NCBI GenBank assembly: GCA_001584585.1
Contig: LSYV01000048.1
Location: forward strand, 1,061,090 to 1,084,241
Direction: 5' to 3'
Source: Gonium pectorale
Taxonomy: Eukaryota; Chlorophyta; Chlorophyceae; Chlamydomonadales; Volvocaceae
DNA length: 23,152 bases
Shown piece by piece: positions 11,001-20,000 of the stretch. The position numbers and the translations under genes were made by a program. The notes beneath the pieces are model-generated. The model ran no database searches, was not told the DNA's origin, and saw only the letters and a list, made by a program, of their open reading frames with translations. Position 1 is the stretch's first letter, and the number at the start of each line of letters is the position of its first letter.

Positions 11001-14000
11001 CCGCAGGAGTAGTCCGTTCCACTGGTTGGCGCGCAAGTAGCGTCGGTGCTGTTGCCGCAAGGGTTGGTCGCGCCGATGCAACTGTTGCCTGCGCGAGGAG
11101 AAAATATGGTGATGCCGAGTGTGGAAATAGGCGGCGGAAATAAAGGATCGCCAGGTGCCGGCTGCATCAAGAGTAGCGCATCTGGAAACAGACCGTGCAA
11201 GTTTATGAAGTCCGCATGCATGGCCACGGGCACAACGGGCAACGCCGGCATCGTGATCAGTGCTTACGGAGGCAGGTCTTGGCCGTCTCGGAGTAGTAGT
11301 AGCGCCGCGAGCATGTGCCTGCGATGGTGGGGCACGGCGTGCAATCAAGGTGGGCGCACTTACACAATGGACAGCAGGGAAATGCATGTGATGAGCGCAC
11401 CCCAACAAAGGCTCCAGCGCAGGATGCCGCTATGGCGGCTGGCTGTCGCCACAATTAGGTTTCATGCCAGCACTATGGTCTGCAGCTGGTTGCTTGGGGC
11501 TCTGCTAAGGTAATACTTACAAGTGAAGTCATTGTCGGCCATGAGGTTGCCTGCACGGAGGCAGGTGTCGATACAGGGATGGCAAGCCCGTTGCGTAAGG
11601 GGCGGTGGGATGACGGCGAGGGGGGCTTCGCACTGGAACTGCTGTAGTGTGCCGGAGTATGCCCTTACGCAGGGCCACACATGAGACAACCAACCTTGTT
11701 GCAAGCAACCATTCAAGTTCGCTGTGACAATCAAGCAGCTTGCAAAGGAAACGCATACGGTAAGAGCACCCGCCTCACTTACAGCGGGTGTAGGCGCCGG
11801 TCGGGCCACAGGGATTTGGATTGCAGGTGCTGACTGCGGGGCACGAAGCGCGGGGTGAAAGAGGTGAGGAGGAACGCCCCGGGCGTGGGGCATGGGCGGG
11901 ACGCGACGGGCGCGGAGCGCGCATACACGCATGCAACGCACATAGCAAGCGGGGTGAGCCGCGCAAGGACAGCAGCACCGGACAGCAGCACCGCAAAGCA
12001 GTACTTGAAAGCAGCAACAAAGGATGATGCACCAGGCAAACTTGAGGGTGTGCCCGGGCGCCCCCACGCACAACCTCAGCTCCCTGATGCCTACCCTGGC
12101 ACGTCACTCCGTTGAAGAAGTACCCCGGCGCGCAGGCGCACGTGTACCCGGTGCTTGACTTGGGAACGCAGCTCGTGAAGGTGCCCGCGGCGCCGCAGGG
12201 ACTCGCTCCGTCCTTGGTGCAAGGGTTTGCTGCGGACGGATCAGCAACGGCCAAGAAGAGATCAGCGACGCCGGCCCAACAAATAGCCGTATCCAGGGAT
12301 CGCTCTCCACACCTACAGCATGCCAGCTGTGGCGCGTTGATCTCCGGGCCGGGGAGGTGACGGCATACTGTGAGCGGTGCAGTGGTTGGAATACATGTGA
12401 AGGCAAGCGACTCACCGAGGCACTTTCCCTCTGTTCCGTCGAAGAGGTAGGCTGGTGTGTTGCAGGCGCAGACGTAGGACGGGGTGACGCTGCCCATTGG
12501 CGTGCAGCGGCTGAAGGCGGCGGCATCTCCGCAGGGGCTGTTGGCGCAGGCGCCGCTGGCGTCGGATCCACCTACGGTTGCGCATACGATACATTGCAGC
12601 ATCGCACCAGCCACCAGCCCACCACCGTCGAGACACATGCCTCCGCTCGACGGCCAAAGCAAGCACGCTGCACGACCCTTGGACTGACTAGAACCCTTCC
12701 CGCCACCCGCAGCTTGTACATGGCCCACTGTCTGCCGGATGGTCGCCGTACGTGCGCTCACCTATCTGGATGTCCCCTGCCGCACACAGAAAAACAACGT
12801 AGCAAGCCCATGGCAAGGGGCCCTTGGCACGTGGCCTGGGTGAGTGCGGTGGTGCGCGGCCGTTCGTGAGGGCATTCCACATATTGCCGTACTCACGTAC
12901 ACAGGTGCCGTCCTGGAAGTTGAAGCCGGGCCGGCAGGTGCACTTGTAGCCCAGCACCTCGGTGGCGCTAGTGGCGCTCAACGCGCACTTGGAGAAGGCC
13001 TCGCTGGGGCCGCAGGGGGACTGCGCCGCCGCACAGAGGTCGGCTGCGGGCGTGGATGCATGGGAGGTTGGAGGGCCCGGCGGGCGAGCAAGCAGGAAGG
13101 AAAGGCGTTTCACGCACGGGCTATTGCGACCCAAGCCACAAGATTGAAGGGCAAGGCCGGTAGCGCGGTGCGATGCAGAAGCAGCCTTGCAAGAGGCGGC
13201 GCAACCACGAATGTGGGGTGCCGGCTGCATCCAGCCCCTGGACCCTTGCCAAGACCGGTACAGTGGCCACAGCACTGGCCTCACTGGAGCGAGGTCAGAG
13301 CGGTGAGCTCGCATGGCGCAAAGGTGCGCGCGGCAGCTGGCAGTAGGCATGCAGTGCGTGATGCCCCATCCAGTGGGAGCGGTGCGGTGGGTCGTGGACT
13401 CACGCACCCTTGCAGGTCTTTGTGACAGCGTCGAAGTAGAAACCGGACTTGCAGGTGCCTGCGCCAAGGGGTAGCGCCCAAGATCTAATCAGCCTGACAC
13501 GGTGGCGGCATTCGCAAAGGCGATGGGTGCGCATGGCTGGTGGCATTGCAGGAGCTGAGGGCAGGGCTGGCGGCAGAGTCCTTCCGGGCAGGATCGGTGT
13601 AAGACCCATATTCGATCGTTCTGTATGTACGCCGATCAACCCACTGAACATGTGGCACTGGGGTGAGAGATAATCTAGCCAAGGATAGGAGAACACAACG
13701 CCAAATGGTGGCGTGCCGTTGAAAGCTTTCAACGGAGTACATCTGCTCAGACACGCACGCACATGCAGTAGAGCGGAACAACAAAGCCCATCCAGACACT
13801 GGAAACTGGCAGCCGCGCCTGCTAGCGTCGCCCCACTCACAGGTGTACGTTGTGGAGTTGAAGGGGTTGCAGCTCGCAGCCTTGTCGGGGCCGCCACAGA
13901 CAGCGGGGTCGAAGCAGGGGTTCCCTGATACGAAACGTGCGGCACAGATCCATGTTAGTTCGAGGGGGGAGCGAAGATAGGAAACGGCGGACGGGGGAAT

Positions 14001-16968
14001 TAAGTGATGCCAGCGCGCACGGGTGCCGTTTTAGGGGACATGTCATGAGTTTACATGCGAGCCGCGCGCATGCAGGACGACGCAAGCAACAGCAATCATA
14101 CCACGCAACTGGCGACTGGTTGGGCGTGAAAACAGTTGGGTAACAAACACATTACGATGGGCAAACATGTTTGGAAGGGCGGAAGAGCTCATCACGCGCC
14201 ATGATTACATCCCTCACGACAGCCACCGCGCACGCACGCACGCACTCTGACAGGTTTTGGTGAAGATGTCCATAACGTAGCTCGACGGGCAAGTGCAGCT
14301 GTAGGTGGTTGCGCTGAGGGGGGTGCAGACGCCGATGTCGCCGCAGGGGTTCGTCGCGCCTCTGTTGCAGGCGCTCTCTGTGCCAGGAATGAATATACGG
14401 GCAGAGGGAAACTTGGAGACGAACTCGGCTACAGGCCCGATCGCCCAGTGAGAGGAGCCCATGTGGGTCCTCGTCAGGCATAACACAAAGCACCTGAGCC
14501 GATCGATCTTGGCGCTCACGCCCTGCGCCGTGCTCCCATTGTCCTGTCCCGTGCCCCTCTTGACGTTTGCGGGCACGATGTAAAACACGTGCGTGTAAGT
14601 CTGGGCGGCCGCGGGGACTACTACTCACTGACGCATGTCATCTTCTTCTGGCTGTCAAAGAAGTACTTCGGTCGCAGATTTTGGACGGGGGCGCGGCAGC
14701 AAATGTACATAGTGTTTCGGGCAAGGTTTGATAGTGGCAATGCAGCCGTGCTCGGGCAACGCATCGTATGATGTGTGTCCGGAACCTCGCTACATACAAA
14801 ACATTCATACAACTAAATAGGCAGGTCCCGCAACCCGGTTCCGGCCGTTGACCATAACTTGCCCCGTTTGAGCAGCCGCACGTGTACGACGGCGGGGCGG
14901 CAGTGCGCGTGCAGCTGTCGAACATGTTCGGGTTGGCGCCACAGGGCGACGGCACCACGGCGCACAGATCCCCTGCAGGAAGCGGGGAGCGAGGCGTCCG
15001 GGTAAGGTACTCAGCGCCGCAAGCAACCAAAATGTCCCATGCATAGCTATGGAGGCGGGTAACACTGTAGTGGCAGGTTCATGCCAGTTCAGCAGGGTGG
15101 CAATTGATGAGAGCAGCAAGCTCATCTGGCAACCCAGCCAGTATATCTGCACCGGTGCACATCACGCGTTCTCCAAAGGCCGTTACACCGTTCGTTACCG
15201 TTACAAGTCAACGGGACTATGCCAACCACAAACTCAGTTTTGCTACTCACGGATGCACTTTTTGGTGGTTGTGTCATACGCGAACCCGGCTGCGCATGTG
15301 CACTTGACGTCGGTGACGCTGAGGGGGGAGCATGCGGAAAAGGTACCGGCAGCGCCGCAGGGGCTTGTCGCTGCCGCACAGGGGTTCACTGTGAGGGGAA
15401 AGGGAGCGAGGCAGCGAGGCAGCGGTACGGTGTTGCCTTTGGAACCGGCAGCATTGCGATACGGCGCTCCCGGCACGGAGCGTGCAGGTAGGGGGGGAGG
15501 GAGGGAGGGAGGGAGGGGATGCGCCATGCAAGCAAGGGCAGGCGAGGTTAGTATCGTACACTCTAAAAGCATGTAGTGTACGGAACTCACGCTGGCAGAT
15601 CTTGGTGCCGAGCGCGTCAAAGAAGTACCCCGGCTTGCACGTGCCTGCGCATTGGGGGCGAGCGGCGGCGGGGCGCCGCTTGCATTCATCAATCACGTCC
15701 ATGGGCGCCTATGGACTTCGTTCGCCTGCCCTCCATCTCATCACGGGTCTGACGAACCAACTTTGAGTACGCCAGGTACGGCAAGGAGCTAGGCTCAAAG
15801 CACCGGCCCGTACAAGTCCCGAACCGGAGGACGCTGGACTGTCTACCCGCAACCTGCGCACAGCTGCTGTACTTCCGACAAATTGGCAAACAGCTAACGC
15901 AAGGGCCGAACGGCCTGAAACCCCAACCGCCAAGCCGGCTCTTCTGCACTGTGTGCGGCATCTTGCCTGCCAACTTGCAGCTATCAACGCCCAACCCCCG
16001 TAATGCCCACACGGATAATCACTTACAGCTGTAATCGGGCACGAACGTTCCTCCAGTGTTGACGCTGAGAGGGTTGCAGCTTAGTGCGTTTGCGCCACAC
16101 GGCTTCGTGGCGCCATTTACGCATAGATTGTCTGAGGGCGTACGTACATGAGCGCGAGGCAGCAGCGTTTGGGCGTGTATGGGGCCACGGGCAGCAGGCA
16201 AAAGCAAGCACCGACATCAGGGCGCTCGCGGACGCTGTGTCCGGCTCTCGAGATACGCACCCAGGCAGGTCTTGGACTGAGGGTCGAAAAAGAATGCCCG
16301 CTTGCAAGTGCAGCTGTGGGGCCAGGGCGGCAGCACGCGAGGGACCAGCGGCAATGTATTTCACGTTTGAGACGCATCCACTAGATTGGGTTGAAATTGG
16401 ACAAGCATGCCGTGGGCGCAGGAGCCAGGGCGCGACGACGGCAAAGCGTGGGGCGGCCTCAGGGGCGGTAACAGGGAGACAACGTGCTCGAGCTCCAGAT
16501 ATATAGGCGCCCACTGACCACCTCCTATGTGGCCTATGTGGCCGTGGTAAGGGGTCAGAAGGTAGGGGTCGGCCTATGTATGTGCCGACTCCTTCCGCGC
16601 GCCCCCACGCTTACTTGTAGGCCATTGAGTTGATGTTGGTGCACGTGCCGCCGGTGCCGCAGGGCTGGCTGCCCGTTGCGCAGTTGGCCGCTGGATGGGA
16701 GGGGGTACGCGAGGCAGGCAGTAGTCAAGGGTGCATCACCAAGCCAGCAAACGCAAAACGCGTCACGCGTCACGCCATAGCTGCCTCGCTTCACTCGCTA
16801 TGATAACGACTGCTCGCAGCGAACGTCGCAGAAAGTCACGCCTGCCCGTTGTCCCGCCCATCTGTAAGCCCCCCTTGATTCCCGTGCACCCCATCATCTA
16901 TCACAGGACAAACCTCAGCCCATACACTTCAGCCTTATGTACGCACACACGTAAGCGTTCCCTCTTTA

Positions 16969-17001
<33 letters not shown>

Positions 17002-20000
17002 CCACCTTTTAGAACTGTTTTTGCACTCCGTCTCGTACATACAGCACACGCACACACGCACCGCTGCACTTCTTCAGCGTGGCGTCGAAGTAGAAGCCCG
17101 CGGCGCAGGTGCAGCTCCAGCTCGTCCAGCTGGGCTTGCCGTTCTCGGTGCCGGGCGTGCACGAGGTGAACGAGCCCGCCTCGCCGCAGGGCGACAGCAG
17201 GCCGCACACATCTGCGTTCGTGCGTGCGTGGGCGGAGCAGCAAGGCGCAGGCACGTTATTCAACAATACAGGCGAGGCCGTTCATCGGCAGCGCACTTCA
17301 GATCGGTAGTACAGTGAGGACCGTGGATGCGTTACATAAGAAGGGTTGCTCTTGTGCACGAAATTGTTGCCCGGTGGCACTTTTGTTGGCTGGCCGCACC
17401 AAACACAGTACGTACGCCCGACGCAACTAACGCACCTGGTTTTGCGGCTACCTTTGCACACGTCTCAACACCGAAGTCCATGCGCGTGGTGCTGTACGAT
17501 CCGCGTAGCAGGTTGGACTGGTGCACCGGGTAGGAAAATGATGTCATCGTCCATCTTGAAGTTTACAGCACTTCAAATGGGCACGGCTGTGTGTAAACCC
17601 ACCTAGCTAGCCAAGGTGGGCGGAGTGGCTGCTACTTGTTCTCAAGACGCACCGGGAAAGGTCGTGACAGTACGTACAAAGAAAGCGCCCATACCCGCCG
17701 CCCTGCCCAGTGTTTCCGTGCTACTGATTGCCCGTGCCGCTTGCCCCACCTTCAGGAAACAGTTTGAGCTGGTGCCCGAGAGGGCTGCGGTCGCGAACGT
17801 AAAATGCGTGCATGACCAGCCGAGCCCGGTGCACAGGTCCTTGCATGTGGCCCTGCTTGCGACCTTCTGGCTGCTGACCAGCGTTCCCTGCGTGTCCCAC
17901 GAGCCTGTGGCCAGAGAAGGGCGTCGAGGCCGCACGTAATGAAGAAGGGGGCGGAACGGGGGAACCCAGGTGATGAGCTCGTGAGCTGAGTAGTGCTGGA
18001 AATAAAGATCGGTATGTGCCGGCGGGAGCATGCTGTGCATGCGGGCGACTCCATCAGCTACCGCCCGCGTGGAATTCAGCTCCTGTCTCCACTTACGAAC
18101 GCAGAGGTAGTTATCATCGGTCGGGCGGACCGGGCAGACGGTCGCTGTGGCGTCAGCCCCGTTGCTGCTGCCGGAAGAACTGCCCACCAAGAAGCTGCTG
18201 CGGTAATAGCACGTCGAGCCTGCGCGGTGGGACGGCGCATTAGGTTCCAGGACTGAATCCAAGTAAGCAAGCAGAAGGTGGCAAAGTGACAGGTAGCAGT
18301 GTGGCGGCTGTGCTCAAGTCTCAGTGAAAGCCGCTCTCACCCTTGTACACAATGAAGGTGCACGTCGACCTCACGGCGCAGCGGCGACGGCACTCTGCGC
18401 CGATCGAGATAGGTGGACGGCCGTCAGTATGGGCACTGAGGGGTGCCGCAGTGAAGCGTCGGGGCCTTTGGGGAACATGCATGGGGGATGTTCCTGAGCG
18501 AGAAGTCGGTGCGCGCATCAGGTCGCCGCAATATACGTTTTGCCTAGTGTGACAAGCATGCACAACGTATATGTACGTACACAGTACATGATGATATACC
18601 TGCTAGGCTCGAGACGACTTCCGAAGCGGCCGCTTCACTGCCCGCAGCGTTCACACCGGACGTGCAGACCGCCATGTAATCTGCAGGAGAACGACACGTG
18701 ACAACCCGTCGCATTCAGGGTCAGAGCGTGTGCATATTTGCGTATGCTACAGGGCAGCTGGTTCTTGCAAGACAGGCATCTGCGGTACTTACTGAAGGAG
18801 TATACGCTGTTCTGAAGACTGCCTCCGCACTGCAGACAAGCATGTAGCATTGGGATCGGGGGGCGGGCGGGGGTAACCACCGGTTGTTGGTAAGCGGCGG
18901 CGCCACAGCCTGGCAACTCCTAGCAACTCCATGCATGTAAGTGGGGATAGCGGTACAAAAGGCATCTCGAGATGCTGTGCCGGCCTGGGATACTAGAGGC
19001 CTTTTGGGTACCTCTATTTTATCAGTACCAACGTGTGCCTGCAGCTGTCATATAATCCTCGTCTGATGGTCAATGCGCACAGATGCACTTTAGCAACTGT
19101 ACGTAGCGTGTGGTCGATCGTGCATGCGGACGCTTCTCAACAGCTCGTTTCTTGTTGGCGTGTGTCGACGCCCCGCCCTCCAACTACCAACGAACCTTTT
19201 GATTGTTGTTCCCACCGCAGGCGATCTGACACCCTTGTTCCACGGGACCGACAGTAAAGGCCTTCGTGAGGTTTGTGCCTGCACGCACAGCAAGGGTACT
19301 TCAGCAGGTAGGCAGGGCCCAACAATGGGCCGTGCATCCTGGTGCACCTGGTTCAAGGCGACGCCTTGGCGGCGAGTCAGAATTGCACATACGAGCACGT
19401 GCATGCGTGCAATCCAACACAACAGGGCAATCCGTCTCCCTGCGCTGTGTCATCACGCACGCCATCGTCAGTGCAGCGCTCGACCACTCTCCAGTGCACG
19501 TGAGATACGTACGTACTTCACAAGATAGATCCGCCTGCCTCACGCACCTCCAAAGCACCAGTTGTTTTGCGTGCCAAACAGGCTCTGGCCTGCGAAGCCG
19601 GCAACGTTCGGTTAGGTCGCATAGCGAGCGGCACTGTATGTTGCGCATATATACAGTTGGAGAGTGACATACATAGATCAGCGTCACACGGAGGATTGCG
19701 TTCAGCAGGGGGCACAAGAACGTAACCACATGTGTGTACGGCGTGTTTACGCGATGGCAGCTAGCTAGTCTGCTTTTAAAAACCGTGCCGCACCAAAAAG
19801 GTGTACAATATTGTTACATACCAACGCGTGCGATGCCCTACCCGCGTCCACAGCCAATGCAGCGCAGGACTCCAGGGTCAGGGAGCTCATGCTGTACGCG
19901 GCCGAGTCAGATGGGCTGGTGGTCGGGCTGAGCGAGGTGGCGAGCCACACGGGAATGTTGCGGTCTTCGGTATCTCCGTAGCAGCCCTCGTTGACAGTGT

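Noticed and set aside
11775..12761. 328-codon minus-strand frame read as one exon
   Set aside because: It runs through introns with clear splice sites and only by chance lacks stops; parts of it are exons 25-27.
15810..15855. Possible extra exon with a GCGCAG acceptor and cysteines
   Set aside because: In the phase required by exon 16 it meets a stop after three codons; exon 17 fits the module instead.
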